A stretch of DNA of 64,000 bases. Origin: Candidatus Limosilactobacillus intestinipullorum (GTDB taxonomy: Bacteria; Bacillota; Bacilli; Lactobacillales; Lactobacillaceae). The notes under the pieces are model-generated. The model did not search any database. It was not told the DNA's origin and saw nothing but the letters and a program-made list of their open reading frames with translations. Below, in pieces: positions 10,609 to 19,442 of the stretch (the first letter of the stretch is position 1; each line of letters starts with the position of its first letter). Both the position numbers and the translations under genes were made by a program. The stretch is taken from assembly GCA_019117185.1 (NCBI GenBank), contig DXAF01000073.1:1-64000 (forward strand), in the 5' to 3' direction.

Positions 10609-11976
10609 TTACCACGGTAGCTTCTTGGCGTAATCCTTCTTATTGGTCTGCCGTGCCCGGGCAATTGCCATGTCATATTGGGCAGTGCTGTCCGTAATGG
10701 TTGAGCCCGCTGCAATAAAGGAATCCTTTGCAATGTTAACCGGCGCAACTAAGTTACTATTGCTGCCAATAAATGCGTGATCGCCAACATTGGTATGGTG
10801 TTTGTTTGTACCATCGTAGTTGACAAAGACCACTCCACAACCAACATTAATGTTTTTGCCCAGAGTGGCATTACCAATGTAAGTCAGGTGACCGACCTTT
10901 GTACCGGCACCAATGTAGGCCTTCTTAACTTCACAGAAGTTACCGATGTGAACGTTCTCGCCAATTTCGGCTTCGGGACGGAGGTGGCTGTTCGGGCCAA
11001 TATCGCTACCGTTGTGCATCTCCGCTTCTTCCAGCGTCGAGGACGTTACCTTAACGCCGTCGTGGATGGTTGAATCGACAATCCGTGAGCCCGCACTGAT
11101 GTAGCAGTCATCGCCAATCGTTGTGTGGCCCTTTAAGACGACATCGCCTTCCAAAACGGTATCCTTACCCAACTTCACGTCAGCGTCAATATAGGTAGTC
11201 GCCGGGTCGATCATCGAAACACCTTCCTGCATCCAGTGTTTGTTGATCCGTTCCCGCATCACCCGGTTAGCCTTAGCAAGGGCAATCCGGTCGTTGACCC
11301 CCATTGATTCATCAAAGTCCGCCATCTTGTAGGCCGTGACGATTTCGCCTTCCTGCTTCAAAATACCGATAACGTCAGTCAAGTAGTATTCACCCTGGTG
11401 GTTATCGTTATTGATCTTCTTTAATGCCGCAAACAACTTCTTGTTGTCAAAACAGTAGACTCCGGTGTTAACTTCCTTGATAGCCTTTTCTTGAACGGTG
11501 GCGTCCTTTTCTTCCACGATTCGTTCAACAATTCCGACGTCATTACGGATAATCCGGCCATAGTCTGTCGGGTCCGGTGCCACCGATGTGAGGATCGTAA
11601 CCGCCGCGTGCCGCTGTTCGTGGTAGGCAAAGAGCTTTTCAAATGTATCCGCAGTAAAGAGGGGCGTATCACCACTGACAACGATCGTTTCGCCGTCCTC
11701 GTTACCTAACAGGTCCTCAGTCTGCATTACCGCGTGGCCAGTACCAAGCTGTTGCTTTTGCAATGCGTACCGGGTCCGGTGGCCGAGGGCATCCTTAACG
11801 GTTTCCGCACCAAAGCCGACAACGGTAATGATCGTGTCGATCTTGGCCTTCTCCAGCTGGGTCAAGACGTGGTCGACCATCGTCTTGCCACATACTTGGT
11901 GTAACACCTTGTAAAGCTTTGACCGCATCCGGGTTCCCTTCCCGGCTGCTAAAATAATTGCATTTCTCTTTCCCAT
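10609..11976 (-). CDS. glmU: Bifunctional GlcN-1-P acetyltransferase / GlcNAc-1-P uridyltransferase
   Basis: This enzyme makes UDP-GlcNAc, the substrate of MurA. The N-terminal uridyltransferase domain opens with [15 protein letters not shown]; the C-terminal half (from about residue 250) is a left-handed beta-helix acetyltransferase with hexapeptide repeats such as [21 protein letters not shown]. At 455 residues it is the normal length. The start lies 2 bases after the purR stop, with AAAGGAAA as binding site inside the end of purR. The purR-glmU-prs order is typical of lactobacilli. Confidence 0.97.
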   Translation of the reverse strand: MGKRNAIILAAGKGTRMRSKLYKVLHQVCGKTMVDHVLTQLEKAKIDTIITVVGFGAETVKDALGHRTRYALQKQQLGTGHAVMQTEDLLGNEDGETIVVSGDTPLFTADTFEKLFAYHEQRHAAVTILTSVAPDPTDYGRIIRNDVGIVERIVEEKDATVQEKAIKEVNTGVYCFDNKKLFAALKKINNDNHQGEYYLTDVIGILKQEGEIVTAYKMADFDESMGVNDRIALAKANRVMRERINKHWMQEGVSMIDPATTYIDADVKLGKDTVLEGDVVLKGHTTIGDDCYISAGSRIVDSTIHDGVKVTSSTLEEAEMHNGSDIGPNSHLRPEAEIGENVHIGNFCEVKKAYIGAGTKVGHLTYIGNATLGKNINVGCGVVFVNYDGTNKHHTNVGDHAFIGSNSNLVAPVNIAKDSFIAAGSTITDSTAQYDMAIARARQTNKKDYAKKLPW

Positions 11977-11978
11977 AC

Positions 11979-12815
11979 TTAATTTTCCTTTCCAAACACT
12001 GTTTCCATAAAGTTACCAGGACGGGCGCTGATCGTCTTATGGTCACCGTCTTCGGCATCAACCTTTACCAAGGACGTACAGTTGTCGACTAACCGCTTGC
12101 CACTAGTCGTCCCTTCGGCCAGGACTGTCATCCCCACGAGGTTCGCGTCAAATTCCTTAATCAGTGAGTGCATCCCGTTGAGGGTGCCGCCCCCCTTAAG
12201 GAAGTCGTCAACTACTACTACATTCGCACCAGCGGAAAGGGTCCGCCGGGACAATTCCATCTTCTTAATCCGCTTTACCGAACCAGAAACATAGTTAACG
12301 CTGACCGTGGGCCCCTCAGTAATGTGCGAGCTATTCCGGACAATTACAAACGGCTTATTCATGTACATAGCAGCCGCCTGCGCAATCGGAATCCCCTTCG
12401 TTTCCACCGTCATCACCACGTCGACATCTTGGTCCACGTACTGGGTAGCGATTAGTTGCCCCACCTTATGCAAGATGTCTGGCCGACCAATCAAGTCCGA
12501 CAGGTAAACGTACCCCCCTGGCAAGAAGCGGGTATCATCATCAACTTCCTTTACCAGGTCGGCAATCGCCTGTTCGGCGTTTTCTTTGGAGTAAAACGGC
12601 GTCAAAACTGCCCCACCACTTGCACCGGGGATGGTCTCTAAGCGCCCTTCACCCCAACTTTGAAAGGTATGCTTAATGATACTTAAATCTTCACTGATCG
12701 ACGACTTAGCCGATCCATAGCGTTCACTAAAGAACTTCAGTGAGACTAACGTTCGGGGGTGCTCCAAAAGGTAGTGGGTCATGTCGACCAGCCGGTTACT
12801 TCTTCGTACTTTCAT
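11979..12815 (-). CDS. purR: Purine operon repressor PurR (phosphoribosyltransferase fold)
   Basis: A 278-residue regulator with an N-terminal winged helix ([20 protein letters not shown]...) and a C-terminal PRT-type domain carrying the PRPP-binding motif [16 protein letters not shown]. In B. subtilis PRPP lowers PurR affinity for PurBoxes upstream of pur genes; in L. lactis the orthologue is an activator. The frame stays open 25 codons further upstream, but homologues begin at MKVRRS, so I start at 12815. A PurBox-like sequence sits in its own promoter region, suggesting autoregulation. Confidence 0.95.
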   Translation of the reverse strand: MKVRRSNRLVDMTHYLLEHPRTLVSLKFFSERYGSAKSSISEDLSIIKHTFQSWGEGRLETIPGASGGAVLTPFYSKENAEQAIADLVKEVDDDTRFLPGGYVYLSDLIGRPDILHKVGQLIATQYVDQDVDVVMTVETKGIPIAQAAAMYMNKPFVIVRNSSHITEGPTVSVNYVSGSVKRIKKMELSRRTLSAGANVVVVDDFLKGGGTLNGMHSLIKEFDANLVGMTVLAEGTTSGKRLVDNCTSLVKVDAEDGDHKTISARPGNFMETVFGKEN

Positions 12816-12871
12816 TATCGTGCTGTCCGCCTTTCCAAAAAATGGGTTAATACATGTTGATTCTACCATAA

Positions 12872-12884
12872 AATGTTCGGCTTT
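12872..12884 (-). promoter_or_regulatory. PurBox upstream of purR
   Basis: The minus-strand sequence AAAGCCGAACATT fits the PurBox pattern AWWWCCGAACWWT except for G at the fourth position. It lies about 57 bases upstream of the purR start, with a TAGAAT -10-like box between. A single box is visible; B. subtilis operators usually have two inverted boxes. Confidence 0.68.
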
Positions 12885-12891
12885 TGGCATA

Positions 12892-12937
12892 AAATAACAA
12901 AAAGCGCGAAACCGGCTTTCTTGTCCGGTCCCGCGCT
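12892..12937 (-). terminator. Terminator of the zinc transporter operon
   Basis: On the minus strand AGCGCGGGACCGG pairs with CCGGTTTCGCGCT over an 8-base loop, followed by TTTTTGTTATTTT. It lies 15 bases beyond the permease stop and separates this operon from purR, whose promoter begins in the T-rich tail. Confidence 0.85.
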
Positions 12938-12951
12938 AAACTAAAAAATCT

Positions 12952-13749
12952 TTAATTTGCCTCAACTGAGTTTTGGTAGATTAACGCAATTACGTAAATA
13001 ACGACCTCAATCAAGGCGATAAAAAAGCTCACCGGCCAGTTCGTCAGGTAGCCCAGCAAAAGCCCGGTCCAGGTTCCCAACAGGGCAAAAATAATCGCTA
13101 AACCAACCATTTTCGCCACCCCGTGGGTAAAGTACTTGGCACTGGCCGCCGGGATGGTCAACAGGATAAAGATCAATAGTGAGCCAACAATCTGGGCCGC
13201 CACACTGACGCTTAACGCCAGCAAAACTAAAAAGACTACCGAAACCACCGTTTGGTTAGTCCCACTAACCTGGGCACCGATGGCATCAAACGAAGAAAAC
13301 TTTAACTGCCGATACATAATCAGAATTACTAAGAAAACCGCGAGGGAAAGCAGGATTAGCTGGTGAACCTCCCCGGCACTAATCCCCACGACGCTTCCGA
13401 AGAGGATGCTGGTTGCCGAGCTTGCACTCTGACTGCTCAGTGATAAGAAAAGAATCCCCAAGCCAATGAACAACCCCGAAACAGCACTGATTACCGCCTC
13501 CCGCCGGGACTCCTTAATGCTCATCTGGCCAACTAAAACGGAGCTTAAAACGGTAAACAGCAACATCCCGTTTAAGGGGGCCCAGCCGGCAAAGACCGCA
13601 AATGAGGCCCCGGCAAAGCCAATTTCTGATAGGGTGTGGGTTAAAAAGGAGAGTTGCCGAGCCACCACAAAGACACCGACAATCCCGCTAATAATTGCGA
13701 TAAAGGTACTAGCCACAAACGCGTGACGCATAAAGGCAAGGGTTAACAT
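12952..13749 (-). CDS. znuB: Zinc ABC transporter permease (ZnuB/AdcB-like, ABC-3 family)
   Basis: A 265-residue integral membrane permease of the ABC-3 metal family with about seven or eight hydrophobic segments. It begins MLTLAFMRHAFVASTFIAIISGIVGVF, and the conserved segment SEIGFAGASFAVFAG follows. Its 5' end shares one base with the ATPase stop codon. Zinc rather than manganese is inferred from the Zur-type operator upstream of the operon. Confidence 0.92.
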   Translation of the reverse strand: MLTLAFMRHAFVASTFIAIISGIVGVFVVARQLSFLTHTLSEIGFAGASFAVFAGWAPLNGMLLFTVLSSVLVGQMSIKESRREAVISAVSGLFIGLGILFLSLSSQSASSATSILFGSVVGISAGEVHQLILLSLAVFLVILIMYRQLKFSSFDAIGAQVSGTNQTVVSVVFLVLLALSVSVAAQIVGSLLIFILLTIPAASAKYFTHGVAKMVGLAIIFALLGTWTGLLLGYLTNWPVSFFIALIEVVIYVIALIYQNSVEAN

Positions 13750-14420
13750 TACTGGGCCGCCTCCTCTTTTAACTGGTCAAGTTCGTCAATTGAGCCTGTC
13801 GCGTAGCCATCCTTCGTCATGTGCAGGTAGCGGGTACCATAATGGCGCGCTAAATCCCAATCGTGAGTAATGAACATTACACTTAACCCGCTTTGCTGAA
13901 AGCGACTGACAAGGTCCAGTAGGTTGTACTTCATCTCATTATCAAGGCTGGCCGTGGATTCATCGAGAATTAGTAGCCGGGGGTTAGGTAGCAAGGCCTG
14001 GGCCAAGTACGCCCGCTGTTTTTCACCACCCGATGCTAGTCCTAACGGCCGGTTAGCGATCTTTCCTAGGTCCGTAATCTTAATCATCCGGTTAAGGGCA
14101 TGCCGTTCCCGCTTGGTTAACCATGGCCAGTGTGATTGCTGGCTGCTCAGACCCACAAAATCACGAACCGAAAGTGGGTATTCTTCATCTAAGTTCCGAA
14201 ACTGGGGAACATAACCAATCCGGGTACCCGCCGGAACATTAATTGTTCCTGACTTAGGCTTGATGAGGCCCAGCAGTGCCCGAACCAACGTCGTTTTCCC
14301 GACCCCGTTTTCACCAACTACCACTAAAAAGTCACCTTGATTAATTGCAAAGCTGAGGTCGCTAAACACCGGGTGGTCACCATATGCGACTGTTAAATCT
14401 TCTACTGATAATATTGCCAC
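13749..14420 (-). CDS. znuC: Zinc ABC transporter ATP-binding protein
   Basis: A 223-residue ABC ATPase with Walker A GENGVGKTT, a signature motif in the LASGGEKQR form, Walker B LLILDEST and the switch-His segment FITHDWDLARHYG. It belongs to the metal-transport ABC ATPases and is the middle gene of the operon, 4 bases after the binding-protein gene and overlapping the permease gene by one base. Confidence 0.93.
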   Translation of the reverse strand: MAILSVEDLTVAYGDHPVFSDLSFAINQGDFLVVVGENGVGKTTLVRALLGLIKPKSGTINVPAGTRIGYVPQFRNLDEEYPLSVRDFVGLSSQQSHWPWLTKRERHALNRMIKITDLGKIANRPLGLASGGEKQRAYLAQALLPNPRLLILDESTASLDNEMKYNLLDLVSRFQQSGLSVMFITHDWDLARHYGTRYLHMTKDGYATGSIDELDQLKEEAAQ

Positions 14421-14424
14421 TGTG

Positions 14425-15333
14425 TTAATTTTCCTCCCGTTGAATCTTAGCCAAATTCTGGTACTGCTTCATCATCCATTGCCGGTAATTAAGTCCGGTG
14501 GGTTGGGCCTCCGTCACCTTAAGCACTGGTACATCATGCTGGTGGGCCAACTTGACCAGGTTATCGATCACCCGGTCATCAGACTGCGAATTTTCTACAA
14601 AGAAGGCAATTCGATGTTCTTTAATTGCCGTTTGCAGGTCCGCAACATCTTGCGGCGACGGGTCATTGCCATCCTCAATCGCCTTGGCAAAGTGCGGATC
14701 CATCACCCGGTAGCCGAGGTGGGCCAGGGCATAGTCAAACACGGGCTCACTGACGGCAACCATTTGATTAGCCTTCACCCCCTGCTTAACCCGGGCGATC
14801 TCATTGTTTAACGGAACCAGCGACTTTAAATAAGTACGGGCCCGCCGATGGTAGTAGTCCGCATGGGAAGGATCAATTCGGCTATATTGGTCTGCCAGCG
14901 TTGTCGCCAGTTTCCCCATTGTTGCGGGTTGGTACCAGACGTGTTCGTTGTCACCACCCTTTTTGCCGGCCACTTGTCGGGCCACATCAACCATAGTAAC
15001 TTGCTGGCCACCCTTGGAACGGGCCAATTTTGTCAGCCAGTGATCATAGCCGAGACCGTTTTGAATGACAACGTTCGCATTCCCCATCGCCCGGGCTTGC
15101 TGGGTGCTCGGCTGGTAGTCGTGGGGGGCTACCGACGCGTTATTAATCACTGAAGTTACCTGACCATACTTACCGGCAACTTCCCCAGCTACTTCCCCAT
15201 AAAAGTTAAGGCTAGTTACCACCCGAATGGGCTTCTTAGCGGTCCCCAAAGTTCGAAAGGGAATTAATGAAAGGAGGAAGATGACCAATAAGAGGGCGCT
15301 TAAGGCGCTAACTCCAGTCCAATATTTTCGCAT
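14425..15333 (-). CDS. znuA: Zinc ABC transporter substrate-binding protein
   Basis: A cluster A-I (ZnuA/TroA) metal-binding lipoprotein-like protein of 302 residues. Metal-ligand motifs are PHDYQPS and the DNEHVWYQP segment, each with its His, and a late Asp/Glu-containing region. The N-terminus has one hydrophobic segment (WTGVSALSALLLVIFLLSLIPF) but no lipobox Cys, so the protein is either anchored by this helix or cleaved by a signal peptidase. I start at the ATG at 15333 because AAGGAGG precedes it; the frame extends 23 codons further but would run into the Zur box. Short acidic/His loops are absent. Confidence 0.9.
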   Translation of the reverse strand: MRKYWTGVSALSALLLVIFLLSLIPFRTLGTAKKPIRVVTSLNFYGEVAGEVAGKYGQVTSVINNASVAPHDYQPSTQQARAMGNANVVIQNGLGYDHWLTKLARSKGGQQVTMVDVARQVAGKKGGDNEHVWYQPATMGKLATTLADQYSRIDPSHADYYHRRARTYLKSLVPLNNEIARVKQGVKANQMVAVSEPVFDYALAHLGYRVMDPHFAKAIEDGNDPSPQDVADLQTAIKEHRIAFFVENSQSDDRVIDNLVKLAHQHDVPVLKVTEAQPTGLNYRQWMMKQYQNLAKIQREEN

Positions 15334-15352
15334 GTTATGCCTCCTTATCATC

Positions 15353-15373
15353 AAATCGTAATCATTACTATTT
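15353..15373. promoter_or_regulatory. Zur-type zinc operator
   Basis: AAATCGTAATCATTACTATTT is a palindrome matching the B. subtilis Zur box AAATCGTAATNATTACGATTT at all but one position. It lies 20 bases upstream of the zinc-binding protein start and overlaps the likely transcription start region, as expected for repression under zinc sufficiency. Confidence 0.85.
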
Positions 15374-15549
15374 ACAACAAGAACCATCTTACCGGAAAAC
15401 AATTAACAATGCAAGGGGTAAATTTGGTCACCTTTTTAACGTTGCCAGGTACTACCACTGCAACTTTTAACCGTTAACAGAAAAACCATAAAAGAACTGC
15501 TAAGGTGTGCTATTTTTGACTTGTAAATAAAAAATGGGAGGATCTTATT

Positions 15550-17931
15550 TTGCATAAAAAATTATATAAAGCCAAGAAAAATTGGGTGATCGGTTTAATT
15601 GCCGGTGCACTTTTGGTCCTAGGCGGCAACCTGTCAGCACATGCTGCAACTAATTTTTCTAACCCGACCGCGCAGCCGGCTATTTCAGCAAACACGCAAT
15701 CAACGCTTGCTGCTAGTCAACAGGGACTTAACCTGTACGATCAAGGACTAGTTGGTGTAACCGGCAACGAGCCAAGTAAGTTAAACACCGCCCGTCTTAA
15801 TGCCAACGTCAACGTTTCAACGCGTGGTGACGTTTACGACCTTGGTAGTTACTTTCCGCGCACAATTAATGGCAGCCACGGCCAATTAACTAATCGGGGA
15901 AAAACTAGTTACTACTATTACTACAACCATACAGGGAGCCGTGTCGATTACTTACCCGGCCAAGATACCTATCAGCAACCGGTTACGAGCGCCTCAATTG
16001 TAAATGGGTACCTTTCGAAAACCACCCATGGCAATCCCGCCCAAGTCGTTGAAAGTAATCTCGGGCATGGTACCCTCTCCACTAATAATCTTCACCTGGT
16101 CGAACAAAACACGGCTCCACTGCCACACCCCGGCGATGCCAACCAAGTCACTCTTAACCGCCACGTTACTACGCAGGGAAATACGGTAACTAATACTATT
16201 GACCTTAGTATCGGTGGTAACGTGGTTCAGCCTGGTGCTCTTGGAATTAAGATCGAGCCTGACTGGTACATCAATAATCAGATCAACATTTACCACCAAG
16301 ATGATCCCTACGTTTTAGGCAACTGTTTCTACTACATAATTAAGAACGTTCAAGGGACGCCGCTTTGGGTTGAGGTTATCCAACCATTAAACGGCACGCG
16401 GATGTTCGCAGCTAACCCAGTTGGCACGACAGTGGACCCCATCCTCGGTGGTCGCAAGCTCGACCGCGGCGCTGAAGATTCACAACTGTTTATGACTGCA
16501 CCGGCCGGGTTAAATGCCCACCTGGCTTACCGTGAGTCATATTTTGAAGTCGGCAATTTCAACTATAGTGATATGAACCATTACGGTAACCTTGATAGCT
16601 ACACCCTTGGTGAAAACTCTCAAGGGCAGCCAACCTTGCACGTTAGTGGTTGGCAGGCCTCAAACACCTCTTTAACTCGCCCGAATAATTGGTTAATTCT
16701 TTTTGATAACACAACCGGGCGTGAAGTCCAACGTGTTCACGTAACTAGCGCCCTCAATCGTGCCGACGTTAACGCGGCGTTTCCACAAGTAGTTAATAGT
16801 TACCAATCTGGCTTTAACGCTGACTTCACCTTACCGACCACTTCGCTCGGGCACCAATTCAGCATTGTTGCCCGCTTCTCCGACAACGCCAACACTGGTG
16901 AAGGCAATCATAATGACCTCTGGCTGCACCCATTCACCTTCAACCAGGGTAACTTTGCCAACTTAGACGGCCTCAAGGTTATTAACGGCCACCTGCAAGT
17001 TAACGGTTGGCAGGCCTCTAACCAGGCTGCAAATAAGCCTTATCACTATATTATCGTCCTCAGTAACGGCGTTGAAGTTGGTCGAACACTGGTAAATAAT
17101 GGACAAACACGTCCTGATGTTGCCAACGTCTACGGTACTATTTTTAACGCTCAACGTTCTGGCTTCGCCGTCAATCTCCCGCTCACCGCTAACATGGCCA
17201 GTGGCAACTTACAGGTTGTGAGCCGGTGGACTGCTGATCCTGCCGGTAATGGTAATGGAACTGACTACTGGTTTACACCAGTGAACCTGAACGATAATCG
17301 AGGAAACCTTGACGGCGCGACGGTGAATGGTCACCAGCTAACGGTGGCCGGTTGGAATGCCACTGATGCCGCTTTAATTGACCAGCACCATACCCTGATC
17401 CTCTTTGACAATACTACTAATCGAGAGGTTAGTCGTATTCAGGTTCCCAACATTGACCGTCCAGACGTTGCCCACGTTTTCCCAGGTATTCAAACAGCAG
17501 GTCAATCTGGTTTTACGGGCACTTTCAACAACGTTACGCTCCAAGCTGACCACCGCTACTCGTTAGTTAGTCGTTATTCATTTACTAACGACAGCAACCA
17601 CCACTTCGTTGACCACTGGTTTAACCTTCCCGCAGGAATTCATAGTAACCAATCATCAATCGACCCGCGGCGGGTTGGAGCGATGCTTTTTCAAGTAACC
17701 TATAATGGGATGCCGGGGTTAGAAAGGTTTTACTTTAATAACAACGGCAATACTTACTCCTTTAGCGAGGCCAATGATCGGAGCAGCGCCATCGAATACC
17801 ACATCGAAGGAGATACCGTTATTTACTGGCGGGCAAGCAATCCAAGTGCTCAATGGACAACCAGTGTGCAAAGTTTGACTAGTCGAACACTGGCTGACCA
17901 AATTAGTGGAATGGTCTCCCATACCTTCTAA
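15550..17931 (+). CDS. Large secreted protein with three homologous modules, function unknown
   Basis: A 793-residue exported protein. The N-terminus MHKKLYKAKKNWVIG resembles the KxYKxGKxW class of signal peptide (with K for G) and is followed by a hydrophobic core ending SAHA. Residues about 40-345 form a unique N-terminal region rich in Tyr/Asn. Three modules of about 115-125 residues follow (roughly 345-470, 471-583, 584-697). Each has a GNLD..., a L.V.GW.A(S/T)..., a (F/V)DN(TT)..., a RPDV...(Y/F) and a QSGF segment. The last 95 residues form a different C-terminal domain. No LPXTG anchor is present, so retention would be non-covalent. The start is TTG at 15550, with GGGAGGATC upstream. 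Function is not recognisable; adhesion or glycan binding is a guess. Confidence 0.85.
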   Translation: MHKKLYKAKKNWVIGLIAGALLVLGGNLSAHAATNFSNPTAQPAISANTQSTLAASQQGLNLYDQGLVGVTGNEPSKLNTARLNANVNVSTRGDVYDLGSYFPRTINGSHGQLTNRGKTSYYYYYNHTGSRVDYLPGQDTYQQPVTSASIVNGYLSKTTHGNPAQVVESNLGHGTLSTNNLHLVEQNTAPLPHPGDANQVTLNRHVTTQGNTVTNTIDLSIGGNVVQPGALGIKIEPDWYINNQINIYHQDDPYVLGNCFYYIIKNVQGTPLWVEVIQPLNGTRMFAANPVGTTVDPILGGRKLDRGAEDSQLFMTAPAGLNAHLAYRESYFEVGNFNYSDMNHYGNLDSYTLGENSQGQPTLHVSGWQASNTSLTRPNNWLILFDNTTGREVQRVHVTSALNRADVNAAFPQVVNSYQSGFNADFTLPTTSLGHQFSIVARFSDNANTGEGNHNDLWLHPFTFNQGNFANLDGLKVINGHLQVNGWQASNQAANKPYHYIIVLSNGVEVGRTLVNNGQTRPDVANVYGTIFNAQRSGFAVNLPLTANMASGNLQVVSRWTADPAGNGNGTDYWFTPVNLNDNRGNLDGATVNGHQLTVAGWNATDAALIDQHHTLILFDNTTNREVSRIQVPNIDRPDVAHVFPGIQTAGQSGFTGTFNNVTLQADHRYSLVSRYSFTNDSNHHFVDHWFNLPAGIHSNQSSIDPRRVGAMLFQVTYNGMPGLERFYFNNNGNTYSFSEANDRSSAIEYHIEGDTVIYWRASNPSAQWTTSVQSLTSRTLADQISGMVSHTF

Positions 17932-17988
17932 CATCAACAATTGGAAAGCATGTACTAAAGCGATGAACTCTTTAGATTGCTAACAATA

Positions 17989-18058
17989 CAGTACACAAAG
18001 CGGCCTTCAGTACTTGGAAAATTTCCGAATGCTGAAGGCCGCTTTGTACTTTCTAAAG
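17989..18058. repeat. Recurrent large hairpin element, copy B
   Basis: CAGTACACAAAG at the left and CTTTGTACTTTCTAAAG at the right flank a perfect stem (CGGCCTTCAG with CTGAAGGCCG). The inner hairpin is TTGGAAAATTTCCGAA. It lies between the convergent surface-protein gene and ispE and could terminate transcription from both sides. Confidence 0.8.
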
Positions 18059-18117
18059 ACAATGGCTAGTTTCCCCGCACCGCCTTTTCCCAACCATTCC
18101 GAAAGCGCTCCGTCACA

Positions 18118-18969
18118 CTAAAGCAATGTCACGACATGAACGTCCCGGCAAAAACCCGCGATGCTATTTTGAATCCGTCGCGCACGGGATTCCGTGTGGC
18201 AGATTGCAAACACGGTTGGCCCCGTCCCACTCATTTGGGCCACATCAGCACCCAGGCTAACCATCTTATCCTTAAGCTGCTTAATCTCTGGATGAAACTT
18301 CATCGTGACCGGTTCTAAGACATTCCCCATGTACTGGATCGCGGTCTGCCAATCCTGGGCCCGCAAACTTTCTAGTAAGTGGTCATTATCTAGGTGGTTA
18401 AGTTGCTCATAGTTAATCTGCCGTAAGATCTGTGGTGTCGAGACACTGATCTGCTGCTTGGCAATCACCGCCCAGTAGTGCGGCTGGGGTGGCAAGAGTT
18501 CAATTTGCTCACCATGCCCGGTCACGTGGGCCAGGCGACTGTACACGCAATATGGCACGTCGGAATCAATATTTAGGGCAATCTTCGCTAGTTCCGCTAG
18601 CGACAAGTCCAGGTGCCAGATATTATTCAATGCCCGTAAGACGGCCGCCGCATCTGACGACCCCCCGCCCAATCCAGCGGCGACGGGAATGTTTTTTCGG
18701 ATGCGGATCGTAACCCCCTCACGGCAGTGAAAACGGCTGCGGAGGATGTGGGCCGCCTGATAGGCCAGATTACGCTGGTCATTCGGTAAGAAGCCACTGT
18801 CCGTGTAGACCTTGATTGTTGCCGGCCGCAGGTGGGTCTCAACCGTTACGTAATCGGCTAAATCCGCTGACGTCATTACCATGTTCCACCGCGGTGAACC
18901 ATCGAAGTACCGCATTGGCGTGTCCAGACTAAGGTTTAGTTTGGCGGGCGCCTTCTCAGTTACACGCAT
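18118..18969 (-). CDS. ispE: 4-diphosphocytidyl-2-C-methyl-D-erythritol kinase
   Basis: A GHMP kinase of 283 residues. The N-terminal EKAPAKLNLSLD motif, the ATP-binding PVAAGLGGGSSDAAAVLR loop and the C-terminal MSGTGPTVFAI motif are all present. By family it phosphorylates CDP-methylerythritol in the MEP isoprenoid pathway. The same window encodes mevalonate-pathway HMG-CoA reductase (35998-37251), so the pathway context is odd. IspE is often kept as an apparently solitary gene in lactobacilli. It lies downstream of veg behind a terminator. Confidence 0.92.
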   Translation of the reverse strand: MRVTEKAPAKLNLSLDTPMRYFDGSPRWNMVMTSADLADYVTVETHLRPATIKVYTDSGFLPNDQRNLAYQAAHILRSRFHCREGVTIRIRKNIPVAAGLGGGSSDAAAVLRALNNIWHLDLSLAELAKIALNIDSDVPYCVYSRLAHVTGHGEQIELLPPQPHYWAVIAKQQISVSTPQILRQINYEQLNHLDNDHLLESLRAQDWQTAIQYMGNVLEPVTMKFHPEIKQLKDKMVSLGADVAQMSGTGPTVFAICHTESRARRIQNSIAGFCRDVHVVTLL

Positions 18970-19059
18970 CGTTATCCCTCCTGACCGCCAATTGTTCTTA
19001 TTTTGATTATACTAATGCGGCTATTAAACAGCAAGCGCATTGCCGTTCAGGAAAGTATT

Positions 19060-19104
19060 AAAAAAGACCCGTACCGGGTAACTCGTTTCCCGTACGGATC
19101 TTGT
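19060..19104 (-). terminator. Terminator after veg
   Basis: On the minus strand AAGATCCGTACGGG pairs with CCCGGTACGGGTCTT (one bulged base) across an AAACGAGTTA loop, followed by TTTTTTAA. It separates veg from ispE. Confidence 0.8.
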
Positions 19105-19107
19105 CTT

Positions 19108-19350
19108 TTAATCGGCCGGTTCAAAGGCCAGCGAAATGTTATGGGTTAATAAATCTGTGTAGCTATACGAAATGCGGTCCAATGAACCCTGGCCGTCATT
19201 TAGGTGAACCACAAAGATTGCCGGGTAGGTCTTACTCAAGACCCCATGGTGGGTAGCAACCCGCTTCCGACCCGCCTGTGCTTTGACCAGCACCGGTTGC
19301 CCAATTCGGTCGTCTAGTTCTTTCTTAATTTCAACGATTGATTCTGGCAC
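19108..19350 (-). CDS. veg: Veg family protein
   Basis: A small 80-residue cytosolic protein with the Veg signature: IVEIKKELDDRIGQPVLVKAQAGRKR at the start and a central HGVLSKTYPAIFVVHLN segment. Veg in B. subtilis stimulates biofilm-matrix genes by antagonising SinR and is located beside ksgA and ispE, exactly as here. The molecular mechanism in lactobacilli is not known. Confidence 0.93.
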   Translation of the reverse strand: MPESIVEIKKELDDRIGQPVLVKAQAGRKRVATHHGVLSKTYPAIFVVHLNDGQGSLDRISYSYTDLLTHNISLAFEPAD

Positions 19351-19442
19351 TAAACTTCACCTCACTGCGATTTAACAGTACCATTCCAGCATGAAACAAT
19401 TAATATTACCATTATTTTATTAAAAAGTCGATAATGATCAAT

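Noticed and set aside
14422..14811. Plus-strand ORF of 129 residues
   Set aside because: It lies wholly antisense to the zinc-binding protein gene, lacks a ribosome binding site and has no recognisable domain.
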